A stretch of DNA of 64,000 nt from Streptomyces sp. NBC_00287 (GCF_036173105.1 NZ_CP108053.1:4030001-4094000), one strand, 5' to 3'; numbered from the stretch's first letter, positions 17,727-25,418 are shown. Translations and numbers: made by a program. The notes: generated from the sequence alone by a model not told the origin.

Positions 17727-17752
17727 GTGACCAGCCGTCACCCTGCCGTGAC
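17727..17752. promoter_or_regulatory. Alternating GTGAC/GTCAC elements between divergent island operons
   Basis: GTGAC (17727), GTCAC (17737) and GTGAC (17748) alternate at 10- to 11-base spacing, making two overlapping inverted repeats in the 297-base gap between the two operons of the island. The helical spacing suits a shared operator, but no -35/-10 pair is evident and the idea is inference only. Confidence 0.25.
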
Positions 17753-17856
17753 AGCCCGCCCAAACGCGGGCGTGTCGCACCGCCCCAGCTTCCGCACCAG
17801 CCACGCCATTTGGCACTCTGTGTCGTCCGGGGGGATGCACGGAGGGGATGACGATC

Positions 17857-18384
17857 ATGAACGCGACGCAGACAGGACCACATGGGGGCCCGAAAACCAG
17901 GCCGTCCGGCGACCCCCGTATCGGCTGGAGCGCCACCGAGATCCCGCACGCTCCCACCCTGCGCCACCGTCGTGACGGCATACTCCCCACGGTCGCGGCC
18001 GCCCTCTCGGTCCGCGGCGCCACCCTCACCGGCACCGCCGCCCGCGGCGACCAGCCGCCCGCGCTGCACCCGCTTGTCCAGGACTTCCTGGACACGCTGA
18101 CCAGTGCCCAACGCGACCGTTTCACCGGCCGCTGCGCCGAGACGATCCTGATCTCCCGGCACATCGCCGCCACCGACGCCGCCCGCAGCAAACGTGCCGC
18201 CCGCAAACCGATGACCAACGGCGAGGCACGCAAGGCCCTCAAGCAGGCCAAGCTCACCGCCCGCCGCATCCGCGAGGACGGCGACCCGCTGCACGGCAGC
18301 TTCGCCGCCCCCTGCCGCGCCTGCACCGCCCTCAGCGCGCACTTCGGCGTCCGTGTCGTCGATCCCACGACGACCGACGACTGA
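17857..18384 (+). CDS. YwqJ-like nucleic acid/nucleotide deaminase
   Basis: A 175-residue protein of the YwqJ deaminase family, zinc enzymes of the cytidine-deaminase fold known as toxin tips. The zinc motif GRCAETILIS gives C93 and catalytic E95, and PCRACTAL gives the C153/C156 pair, so the active site looks complete. Between them lies EARKALKQAKLTARRIREDG, strongly conserved in the family. ATG 17857 is preferred to 17848 because GGAGGGG stands nine bases before it and abuts the earlier ATG. No signal peptide or delivery domain is present, so the enzyme appears cytoplasmic. A SUKH-3 gene follows 51 bases later and is the likely antidote. Substrate (DNA, RNA or nucleotide) is not shown. Confidence 0.82.
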   Translation: MNATQTGPHGGPKTRPSGDPRIGWSATEIPHAPTLRHRRDGILPTVAAALSVRGATLTGTAARGDQPPALHPLVQDFLDTLTSAQRDRFTGRCAETILISRHIAATDAARSKRAARKPMTNGEARKALKQAKLTARRIREDGDPLHGSFAAPCRACTALSAHFGVRVVDPTTTDD

Positions 18385-18435
18385 CACCAGACCTAAATAG
18401 CCGGACATGCCGGACTCCCGCACGATCGAGGGCAG

Positions 18436-18930
18436 ATGCAATCGGACCGCACCTCCACCACCCGCTTCCCCGTCCCCGTCGACGCCGCCCTGCGCGCCGC
18501 CGGCTGGCAGCCCGGACGCTGGGACATCAAACAGGCCGAGATCTGGGCCGACGCCCTGCGCGACCACGCCTCGCCGGCGGGGCACCGGCACACCGTCTTC
18601 CCCGCCGCGGTGGAGGCATGGGCGGAGTTCGGCGGACTGCACATCGCCCCGCCGGGACCCGGCCGCCAGGTCGCCCCGGCCGGCATGCACCTCGACCCGC
18701 TGCACGGCCTGCACATGGCCCGCACCCTCGGCGACCTCGGCCGCGCCCTCGACACCGAGGTCTGCCCCCTCGGCGCCGAGACCGACACCCAGGGCCTGCT
18801 CGCCATCGACGCCGAGGGCCGCGTCTACACCCTCGACCACACCGGCGACTGGTATCTCGGCCCCGACATCGACATGGCCCTGACCACGCTGGTCGCGGGC
18901 GCGGCACCGGTACGGCTCACCGCGGGCTGA
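18436..18930 (+). CDS. SUKH-3 family immunity-type protein
   Basis: A 164-residue single-domain protein of the SUKH superfamily. FPVPVDAALRAAGWQPGRWD at the N-terminus, EFGGLHI in the middle and LGAETDTQGLLAIDAEGRVY near the end are SUKH-3 hallmarks. Such proteins bind and neutralise toxin domains, often nucleases and deaminases. It follows the YwqJ-like deaminase on the same strand with a 51-base gap, so it is the expected partner. ATG 18436 has only a short GAGGG before it. Confidence 0.82.
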   Translation: MQSDRTSTTRFPVPVDAALRAAGWQPGRWDIKQAEIWADALRDHASPAGHRHTVFPAAVEAWAEFGGLHIAPPGPGRQVAPAGMHLDPLHGLHMARTLGDLGRALDTEVCPLGAETDTQGLLAIDAEGRVYTLDHTGDWYLGPDIDMALTTLVAGAAPVRLTAG

Positions 18931-18967
18931 GCCGCCACAACAAGCCGTAAAGAGCCACAAAAAGCCA

Positions 18968-20284
18968 TCAGGCCGCCGGAATCACTGCCGACACCCGAAA
19001 CCCCCCGGCATCCGTCGGACCCGACACAAACACCCCGCCCAGCGCCGAGACCCGCTCCTTCATCCCCACCAGACCGTTCCCGCCCGACGGCAGCCGCGCC
19101 GAGGACGCGGACGCCACTTCCGGCGGCGGCTCGTTCTCCACCTGCATCGCGATCTCGGAGACCCGGTGGGCAAGCCGTACGTGCGTCTTGGCGCCCGCCG
19201 CATGCTTGTGGACGTTGGTGAGCGCCTCCTGCACCACGCGGTACGCCGTCTGCTCCACCTCGGGCGCATAGCTGCGTACGTCGCCCTCGACCGAAAGGTC
19301 CACGACCATCCCCGCCGCCGCGGACTGCCCGATCAGCTCATCCAGTTCCGACAGACACGGGCCATCGGCCGACGCCCCCTCGTCCTCCGCGGCCCGCGAA
19401 GCCGCCGCCGCGGCCGCCGCACCGACCGCCGCGAGCGGCACCGCCCGCCGCCGCTCGACGACACCGTCACCGGCACGCAGCACCCCGAGCATCTCCCGCA
19501 GCTCGGTCAGCGCCTGACGGCCCATGTCCCCGACCAGGGCAGCGTTCTTGACGGCCTTCTCCGGATCCTTACGAGCCACCGCCTGCAACGCCGCCGCATG
19601 CACCACCATCAGGCTCACCCGGTGCGCGACCACGTCGTGCATCTCCCGCGCGATCCGCGTGCGCTCCTCGCCGCGCGCCCACTCGGCCCGCTCCTCGGCA
19701 CGCTCCGCAAGCAGTTGCAGCTCCCGCTCCAGACTGTCCGCCCGCTCCCGCAGCGACTCCATCAGCCGCCGCCGCGCGCCCACGTACAGCCCGAGCAGCA
19801 GCGGAGGCGCGGTCATCCCCAGCGAGGTCGTGATCGCGCCGAACGGCACGAACCAGTCCCCGAACTGCAGATCACCCTGGTCCACACCCTGACGCAGCCA
19901 CACGAACGTCACGATCAACATGCCGACCTGGGACATCCCGGCCAGCGCCGCGATGATCCGCCGGGGCAGCTCCGAGGCGGCCAGGGTGTACAGGCCGACG
20001 ATGATCATCAGGAAGCCCATCTGGGCCGGCATCACCGCGATCGAGACGAGCACGACCGCGATCGGCCACTTCCGCCGCACCACCAGCACCGAACCGGCCA
20101 GCACCCCGAACAGCACACCCACGAACGACGGAATCCCCGCATCCGCCGCAAAGCCGAACCCTTTCGCCCCGCACTCCAGCGCGGACACGGCCGCCAGACC
20201 GATATCCAGCACCGCACTACGCCACCTCGCCCACCACCACGGCCCGGCATGGGCCCCGGCGCGGTCTTCCCCCGTCGCGGTCAT
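18968..20284 (-). CDS. Orphan sensor histidine kinase, NarL-partner (HisKA_3) type
   Basis: A 438-residue membrane kinase. Four to five hydrophobic segments fill residues about 25-170; a short coiled coil follows; the dimerisation and phosphotransfer helix carries ARGEERTRIAREMHDVVAHR with H216 as phosphorylation site; the C-terminal ATPase domain includes NVHKHA and GNGLVGMKERV. Kinases of this type normally pair with an adjacent LuxR-type response regulator, but none is next to it: tRNA-Gln lies upstream and the SUKH-3 gene converges downstream. The two LuxR-type regulators near 33 and 40 kb are also unpaired, but no link is evident. An extra Ala-rich insertion near residue 285-300 widens the ATPase domain. 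Confidence 0.88.
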   Translation of the reverse strand: MTATGEDRAGAHAGPWWWARWRSAVLDIGLAAVSALECGAKGFGFAADAGIPSFVGVLFGVLAGSVLVVRRKWPIAVVLVSIAVMPAQMGFLMIIVGLYTLAASELPRRIIAALAGMSQVGMLIVTFVWLRQGVDQGDLQFGDWFVPFGAITTSLGMTAPPLLLGLYVGARRRLMESLRERADSLERELQLLAERAEERAEWARGEERTRIAREMHDVVAHRVSLMVVHAAALQAVARKDPEKAVKNAALVGDMGRQALTELREMLGVLRAGDGVVERRRAVPLAAVGAAAAAAASRAAEDEGASADGPCLSELDELIGQSAAAGMVVDLSVEGDVRSYAPEVEQTAYRVVQEALTNVHKHAAGAKTHVRLAHRVSEIAMQVENEPPPEVASASSARLPSGGNGLVGMKERVSALGGVFVSGPTDAGGFRVSAVIPAA

Positions 20285-20445
20285 GCCTCCAGCCTACGGG
20301 CGGGGGGCGTGGCTTTTCCGGTGAGTTTCCGGGACTGGCCTACACCACACCGCGTGACCGACCGGACGCGAAACACCCCGAAATCCTTCGAACTGCCGAA
20401 TCGCTCACCGTTCGAACCCGGAACAGATCATTCCACCCGGACGGT

Positions 20446-20592
20446 ATGCCTATGGCACATCCACAGAGCAAATACGCCGACAACGAGGCAGGCGACCGAA
20501 GCGGCTACGTGAAGCAGAGTGCCGACTTGTACCGTCGCATGGAAGGCGCCTGGTACGGCATAGTAGGAGGCGCCGCTCGGCGACCTGACTAA
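20446..20592 (+). CDS. Possible 48-residue small protein upstream of tRNA-Gln
   Basis: An open frame from ATG 20446 to TAA 20592 would encode a hydrophilic peptide beginning MPMAHPQSKYADNEAGDRSG, with RRMEGAWYGIV near its end. GGACGG precedes the ATG, and a second ATG is two codons in. G or C at third positions is about two thirds by hand count, well below neighbouring genes but above random start and end portions. I do not recognise a family. It sits in the 331-base stretch 20285-20615 between the kinase and the tRNA, which otherwise shows nothing definite. It may not be real. Confidence 0.3.
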   Translation: MPMAHPQSKYADNEAGDRSGYVKQSADLYRRMEGAWYGIVGGAARRPD

Positions 20593-20615
20593 GTGTCCGG
20601 TTTAGTCGAGTTTCT

Positions 20616-20687
20616 TCCCCCGTGGTGTAATTGGCAGCACTGTGGCTTTTGGTGCCATCTGTCCGGGTTCGAGTCCTGGCGGGGGAG
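20616..20687 (+). tRNA. tRNA-Gln (UUG anticodon)
   Basis: A full cloverleaf can be folded: acceptor arms 20616-20622 and 20680-20686, D arm 20625-20640, anticodon stem GTGGC/GCCAT around a seven-base loop with TTG at 20649-20651, a four-base variable loop and T arm CCGGG-TTCGAGT-CCTGG. The discriminator is G20687 and CCA is not encoded. The anticodon reads CAA and, by wobble, CAG. It lies about 125 bases before glmU on the same strand. Confidence 0.97.
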
Positions 20688-20813
20688 CAATTGCTCGGTT
20701 CGGTCCTGGCTGTCAAAACCTCAGTCAAGGCCCGCTCCCATAACCCCCACGAAACGCCCCGGTATCCTGCGGATGTCCACCCCACCGCATCCCAAAAGCC
20801 GAAGGGCAACCCC

Positions 20814-22262
20814 GTGAGCGCCAATCGCCCGGCAGCCGTCGTCGTTCTCGCAGCGGGTGAGGGCACCCGTATGAAGTCGGCCACACCCAAGGTCCTGCAC
20901 GAGATCTGCGGACGCAGCCTCGTGGGTCATGTGCTCGCCGCCGCGCGTGAGTTGCAGCCCGAGAATCTTGTCGTGGTCGTCGGCCACGCGCGCGAGAAGG
21001 TCAGCGCGCATCTCGCCGAGGTCGACGCCGAGGTGCGTACGGCCGTGCAGGCGCAGCAGAACGGCACCGGGCACGCCGTACGGATGGCTCTCGAGGAGCT
21101 CGGCGGTGCCGTCGACGGCACCGTTGTCGTCGTCTGTGGCGACACCCCGCTGCTCACCGGCGCCACCCTCCGGGCGCTCGCCGCCACCCACTCCGCCGAC
21201 GGCAACGCCGTGACGGTGCTGACCGCCGAGGTGCCGGACGCGACCGGGTACGGCCGGATCGTGCGGGACGGGGCCTCCGGCGCTGTCACCGGGATCGTCG
21301 AGCACAAGGACGCCGGCGAGTCGCAGCGCGCGATCCGGGAGATCAACTCCGGGGTGTTCGCCTTCGACGGGCAGTTGCTCGCGGACGCGCTGGGGAAGGT
21401 GCGTACCGACAACAGCCAGGGCGAGGAGTACCTCACCGACGTCCTCGGGATTCTGCGTGAGGCCGGTCATCGCGTCGGCGCCTCGGTCGCCGGTGATCAT
21501 CGTGAGATCGCCGGGATCAACAACCGTGTGCAGCTCTCGGAGGCGCGGCGGATTCTGAACGACCGGCTGCTCACCGAGGCCATGCTGGCCGGCGTGACGG
21601 TCGTGGATCCGGCGACCACCTGGGTCGATGTCACGGTGACCTTCGAGCAGGACGCCGTCGTGCTCCCGGGCACCCAACTGCTGGGCGCCACGCACCTCGG
21701 CGAGGGCGCGGAGGTGGGGCCGAACGCGCGGCTGACGGACACCTGGGTCGGTGCCGGGGCGCGCGTGGACAACACGGTGGCGGACCGGGCCGTGGTGGGT
21801 GCGGAGGCGACGGTGGGGCCGTACGCCTATCTGCGGCCGGGGACCCGGCTGGGCGCGAAGGGGAAGATCGGCACGTATGTCGAGACGAAGAACGCGTCCA
21901 TCGGTGAGGGAACGAAGATCCCGCATCTGTCCTACGTCGGTGACGCGACGATCGGTGAGTACACGAACATCGGTGCCGCCAGCGTCTTCGTGAACTACGA
22001 CGGGCAGGACAAGCACCACACCACGGTGGGGTCGCACTGCCGGACGGGTTCGGACAACATGTTTGTGGCTCCTGTCACGATCGGGGACGGTGCGTACACC
22101 GCCGCCGGGTCCGTGATCACGAAGGATGTGCCGCCCGGTTCGCTGGCCGTGGCCCGTGGTCAGCAGCGGAATATCGAGGGCTGGGTGGCCCGTAAGCGTC
22201 CGGGGAGCGCGGCGGCGAAGGCGGCCGAGGCGGCGTCCGGGGAGCCGGAAGGCGAAAGCTGA
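20814..22262 (+). CDS. glmU: Bifunctional GlcNAc-1-P uridyltransferase / GlcN-1-P acetyltransferase
   Basis: Makes UDP-GlcNAc, the precursor for peptidoglycan and teichoic acids, by acetylating glucosamine-1-phosphate and then transferring UMP. The 482-residue product has an N-terminal nucleotidyltransferase domain (VVVLAAGEGTRMKSATPKVL, with LAAGxGTRM as the UTP loop) and a C-terminal left-handed beta-helix with hexapeptide repeats (about 255-460) holding the acetyltransferase site (GTYVETKNASIGEGTKIPHL). The open frame starts earlier and runs through the tRNA; GTG 20814 is chosen because it begins the conserved MSANRPAAVVVLAAG and has GAAGGG before it. It heads the glmU-prs run. Confidence 0.96.
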   Translation: MSANRPAAVVVLAAGEGTRMKSATPKVLHEICGRSLVGHVLAAARELQPENLVVVVGHAREKVSAHLAEVDAEVRTAVQAQQNGTGHAVRMALEELGGAVDGTVVVVCGDTPLLTGATLRALAATHSADGNAVTVLTAEVPDATGYGRIVRDGASGAVTGIVEHKDAGESQRAIREINSGVFAFDGQLLADALGKVRTDNSQGEEYLTDVLGILREAGHRVGASVAGDHREIAGINNRVQLSEARRILNDRLLTEAMLAGVTVVDPATTWVDVTVTFEQDAVVLPGTQLLGATHLGEGAEVGPNARLTDTWVGAGARVDNTVADRAVVGAEATVGPYAYLRPGTRLGAKGKIGTYVETKNASIGEGTKIPHLSYVGDATIGEYTNIGAASVFVNYDGQDKHHTTVGSHCRTGSDNMFVAPVTIGDGAYTAAGSVITKDVPPGSLAVARGQQRNIEGWVARKRPGSAAAKAAEAASGEPEGES

Positions 22263-22318
22263 CTGGAAACAGGTGCGTCTGGGACGGCGTACCGTGATAA
22301 GTGCACATCCGCACCTAA

Positions 22319-22386
22319 CCAGCTGAGACGGCCGCTCGTTGCCAGTCGGGACGGGCTGGTGCGGCCTCTCGATATCCAGCTGAGAC
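22319..22386 (+). promoter_or_regulatory. Structured leader upstream of prs
   Basis: The 11-base sequence CCAGCTGAGAC occurs at 22319-22329 and 22376-22386. Between the copies a hairpin can form: GGCCGC (22330-22335) with GCGGCC (22361-22366), and inside it CCAG with CTGG. It lies in the 144-base gap between glmU and prs. It may be a terminator, a processing site or a regulatory leader; I do not recognise a known riboswitch. Confidence 0.35.
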
Positions 22387-22406
22387 ACCTCTGAGGAGAC
22401 AGTGCT

Positions 22407-23387
22407 GTGACCGGGATCAAGACGACCGGCAAGAAGAAGATGATGTTCTTCTCCGGGCGCGCCCACCCCGAGCTTGCCGAGGAGGTCGCCCACCAGCTGG
22501 GTGTCGGGGTCGTCCCGACGAAGGCCTTCGACTTCGCCAATGGCGAGATCTATGTGCGCTATCAGGAGTCGGCGCGTGGTGCGGACTGCTTTGTGATCCA
22601 GAGCCACACGGCTCCGATCAATCAGTGGATCATGGAGCAGCTGATCATGATCGACGCGCTGAAGCGCGCGTCGGCCCGCTCCATCACGGTCATCGTGCCG
22701 TTCTACGGTTACGCGCGGCAGGACAAGAAGCACCGTGGCCGTGAACCGATCTCGGCGCGTCTGATCGCGGACCTGATGAAGACGGCGGGTGCGGACCGGA
22801 TCCTGACGGTGGATCTGCACACCGACCAGATCCAGGGCTTCTTCGACGGGCCCGTGGACCATCTGTTCGCGCTGCCGCTGCTGGCGGACTACGTGGGCAG
22901 GAAGGTCGACCGGGAGAAGCTGACCGTGGTCTCCCCGGACGCCGGCCGGGTGCGGGTCGCCGACCGCTGGTGCGACCGGCTGGGCGCGCCGCTGGCGATC
23001 GTGCACAAGCGGCGTGACAAGGACGTGGCGAACCAGGTGACCGTCCACGAGGTCGTGGGTGAGGTCAAGGGCCGGGTGTGTGTGCTGGTCGACGACATGA
23101 TCGACACCGGTGGCACGATCTGCGCCGCGGCCGACGCGCTGTTCGCGCACGGCGCGGAGGACGTCATCGTCACCGCCACCCACGGTGTGCTCTCGGGCCC
23201 GGCGGCGGACCGTCTGAAGAACTCGCGCGTCAGCGAGTTCGTGTTCACCAACACCCTGCCGACGCCGGGTGAGCTGGCCGGCGACCTCGACAAGATCACG
23301 GTGCTGTCGATCGCGCCGACGATCGCGAGCGCGGTGCGCGAGGTGTTCGAGGACGGTTCGGTCACGAGCCTGTTCGACGAGCAGTAA
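22407..23387 (+). CDS. prs: Ribose-phosphate pyrophosphokinase (PRPP synthetase)
   Basis: Converts ribose-5-phosphate and ATP to PRPP, feeding purine, pyrimidine, histidine, tryptophan and NAD synthesis. The 326-residue product has the family length. Seen are FANGEIYVRYQES, the flexible catalytic loop YGYARQDKKHRGREPISA, TVDLHTDQIQGFF and the PRPP-binding loop VLVDDMIDTGGTI. GAGGAGA stands about nine bases before GTG 22407. It follows glmU by 144 bases, an arrangement conserved in many Gram-positive bacteria. Confidence 0.96.
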   Translation: MTGIKTTGKKKMMFFSGRAHPELAEEVAHQLGVGVVPTKAFDFANGEIYVRYQESARGADCFVIQSHTAPINQWIMEQLIMIDALKRASARSITVIVPFYGYARQDKKHRGREPISARLIADLMKTAGADRILTVDLHTDQIQGFFDGPVDHLFALPLLADYVGRKVDREKLTVVSPDAGRVRVADRWCDRLGAPLAIVHKRRDKDVANQVTVHEVVGEVKGRVCVLVDDMIDTGGTICAAADALFAHGAEDVIVTATHGVLSGPAADRLKNSRVSEFVFTNTLPTPGELAGDLDKITVLSIAPTIASAVREVFEDGSVTSLFDEQ

Positions 23388-23406
23388 GCCGCTTGATCAA
23401 TTTTCG

Positions 23407-23460
23407 TACGGCCTCCCCTGCCGAGTAGACTGCTGAAGTTGCTCGGCGAGGGAGGCCGTA
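23407..23460 (+). terminator. Large hairpin between prs and rplY
   Basis: A 19-base stem (23407-23425 with 23442-23460, one mismatch and one G-U pair) encloses a 16-base loop. It begins 20 bases after the prs stop, so it may end the prs message. Its right arm lies about 100 bases ahead of the rplY start, and TAGACT in the loop could be a -10 box for rplY, so a leader or attenuator role is also possible. Confidence 0.65.
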
Positions 23461-23562
23461 CTCATCGCGGTACGGCTGTCCGTTATCGACGCGCTCTTCG
23501 TAGCAGGCCGTTCGTGGCCGGGTGACCTTGTCCGTTTCTCACCCATACGAGGAGTGATCACT

Positions 23563-24159
23563 ATGTCCGAGGTGAAGATCGCCGCCGAGACGCGCACCGA
23601 GTTCGGCAAGGGTGCGGCCCGCCGTATCCGCCGTGACAGCAAGGTTCCCGGTGTGCTGTACGGCCACGGTTCGGACCCGCTGCACCTGACCCTGCCGGGC
23701 CACGAGCTGCTGCTGGCGCTGCGTACGCCGAACGTCCTGATCGCCCTGGACATCGACGGCAAGACCAACGAGCTGGCGATCCCGAAGTCCGTGCAGCGCG
23801 ACGCGATCAAGGGCTTCCTCGAGCACGTCGACCTGCTCCTGGTGAAGCGCGGCGAGAAGGTCAACGTCGAGATCCCGGTGCACACCGAGGGCGAGCTGGC
23901 CGCCGGTGGCAACCTGCTGGAGCACGTGCTGAACGCGCTTCCGGTCGAGGCCGAGGCCACGCACATCCCCGAGTCCGTCACCGTGTCCGTGGAGGGCCTG
24001 GTGGCCGGCGCCTCGGTGCTCGCCAAGGACATCACGCTGCCCAGCGGTGTGAAGCTGGCCGTCGACGAGGACGCGGTTGTTCTCCAGGTCCTGGCCGCGC
24101 AGGCCGAGGAGGCCCCGGAGGGCGAGGCCGCCGAGGGCGAAGAGGCCGCCGAGGCCTGA
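23563..24159 (+). CDS. rplY: 50S ribosomal protein L25/general stress protein Ctc
   Basis: Binds 5S rRNA in the large subunit. The 198-residue product is the long Ctc-type form: an L25 domain (about 1-95, TEFGKGAARRIRRDSKVPGVLYG) and a TL5 C-terminal beta domain (about 96-185), ending in an acidic Glu/Ala tail that is common in actinomycetes. ATG 23563 is chosen over an in-frame ATG-free extension to 23554 because GGAG precedes it at normal spacing. It lies between prs and pth, as in most Streptomyces. Confidence 0.95.
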   Translation: MSEVKIAAETRTEFGKGAARRIRRDSKVPGVLYGHGSDPLHLTLPGHELLLALRTPNVLIALDIDGKTNELAIPKSVQRDAIKGFLEHVDLLLVKRGEKVNVEIPVHTEGELAAGGNLLEHVLNALPVEAEATHIPESVTVSVEGLVAGASVLAKDITLPSGVKLAVDEDAVVLQVLAAQAEEAPEGEAAEGEEAAEA

Positions 24160-24184
24160 TCCTCGCCCTCTGTTTTCGGTTCGT

Positions 24185-24216
24185 CAGCCGCTGCTTCCTC
24201 CGGGGAGCGGCGGCTG
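24185..24216 (+). terminator. Hairpin after rplY
   Basis: CAGCCGCT (24185-24192) can pair with the AGCGGCGGCTG run at 24206-24216 with a small bulge. It lies 26 bases beyond the rplY stop and just before pth. It may terminate or attenuate readthrough into pth. Confidence 0.4.
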
Positions 24217-24239
24217 GCGCGTATCAAGGAGACATGTAC

Positions 24240-24836
24240 GTGACGACCGACGCGAACGCCCCCTGGCTGATCGCGGGGCTCGGCAATCCGGGTCCGGAGT
24301 ACGCCGCGAACCGGCACAACGTCGGGTTCATGGTGGTGGATCTGCTGGCCGAGCGGATCGGGGGGAGGTTCAAGCGGGCCGGGAAGGCGCAGGCGCAGGT
24401 CGTGGAGGGGCGGATCGGACCGCCGGGGCCGATGAACCGGCGGGTGATCCTAGTGAAGCCGATGTCGTTCATGAACCTCTCCGGGGGTCCGGTGAACGCG
24501 CTGAAGGACTTCTACAAGGTGCCCCTCGCCAATATCGTCGCGATCCACGACGAGCTCGACATCGACTACGGCACGCTGCGGCTGAAGTTCGGCGGCGGGG
24601 ACAACGGGCACAACGGTCTGAAGTCGATGACGAAGGCGATGGGTCCGGACTATCACCGGGTGCGGTTCGGGATCGGCCGGCCGCCCGGGCGGATGCCGGT
24701 CGCCGACTTTGTGCTGAGGGACTTCTCGTCGACCGAGCGCAAGGAGCTGGACTACTTCGTGGACCGGGCGGCGGACGCGGTGGAGTGCCTGGTCATCGAG
24801 GGGTTGGAGCGGGCTCAGGGGACGTACAACTCGTAG
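24240..24836 (+). CDS. pth: Peptidyl-tRNA hydrolase
   Basis: Releases peptides from prematurely dropped peptidyl-tRNA. The 198-residue product shows LIAGLGNPGPEYAANRHNVG with the catalytic His in RHNVG, MSFMNLSGGPV, HDELDIDYG and GDNGHNGLKS, all hallmark blocks. GTG 24240 is preferred to ATG 24234 because AAGGAG (24226-24231) lies eight bases before the GTG and only two before the ATG. A 22-base direct repeat duplicates its last codons and stop just downstream. Confidence 0.95.
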   Translation: MTTDANAPWLIAGLGNPGPEYAANRHNVGFMVVDLLAERIGGRFKRAGKAQAQVVEGRIGPPGPMNRRVILVKPMSFMNLSGGPVNALKDFYKVPLANIVAIHDELDIDYGTLRLKFGGGDNGHNGLKSMTKAMGPDYHRVRFGIGRPPGRMPVADFVLRDFSSTERKELDYFVDRAADAVECLVIEGLERAQGTYNS

Positions 24837-24866
24837 CCGAACCAGACGTACAACTCGTAGCCGAAC
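24821..24866 (+). repeat. 22-base tandem duplication across the pth stop codon
   Basis: GACGTACAACTCGTAGCCGAAC occurs at 24821-24842 and again at 24845-24866, separated by CA. The first copy contains the final pth codons and TAG; the second is untranslated. It looks like a recent slippage or duplication event. Confidence 0.85.
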
Positions 24867-24929
24867 AAACAGGGTTCCCGCCCGGGCCGACATTGACTTT
24901 CCGCAAGGCGATGGCCAAGGATCGCGGCC

Positions 24930-25418
24930 ATGCCTACCGCCGTCATGTCCAGCCAGGGCGCCGTCATCGCACTGCGGTTCGGACGCGTCGCGGCCATGGG
25001 TACGGTCGCGGCGCTGATCCTGATCGCGGGTGTGTGGGCGTCCTGGGGAACCGCCCAGCACGTAATGCTCACCAAGGGGCGCGAGAGCGGCACCGTCGAG
25101 GTGACCCGCTGCGCCGAGGACACCTGCACCGGCCCGTACTCGCCTCTCTCCCAGGGCTCGCAGCCCCGGGACCGTGTCGTCCTCGACCACACGGCCGCGG
25201 TCAGCAAGGGCCAGACCTACACGGTCGTCATCAAACCCGGCTCCGACGACGTCGTCCGCTCCGGCCCGTCCGGCATCCTCTACGCCTGGGTCCCGCTGGG
25301 CGGAGCGCTGCTGCTGGCCTCGGTCGTGGTGGCGGGCGGCCTACGGCGCACCCGGGCCGCGTGGGCACTGGCCGGCACGGGAATCACCCTGCTCACGGCG
25401 GCATTTCTGACGGTCTGA
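24930..25418 (+). CDS. Small membrane protein of unknown function
   Basis: A 162-residue protein with one hydrophobic segment near residues 20-40, an extracytoplasmic stretch of about 75 residues with two cysteines (VTRCAEDTCTGPYSP) that could form a disulfide, and two C-terminal hydrophobic segments (about 115-135 and 145-160). No enzymatic motif is visible. ATG 24930 has AAGGA nine bases upstream; ATG 24945 is a possible alternative. It lies between pth and the LAETG surface protein on the same strand and appears independently expressed. Confidence 0.7.
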   Translation: MPTAVMSSQGAVIALRFGRVAAMGTVAALILIAGVWASWGTAQHVMLTKGRESGTVEVTRCAEDTCTGPYSPLSQGSQPRDRVVLDHTAAVSKGQTYTVVIKPGSDDVVRSGPSGILYAWVPLGGALLLASVVVAGGLRRTRAAWALAGTGITLLTAAFLTV

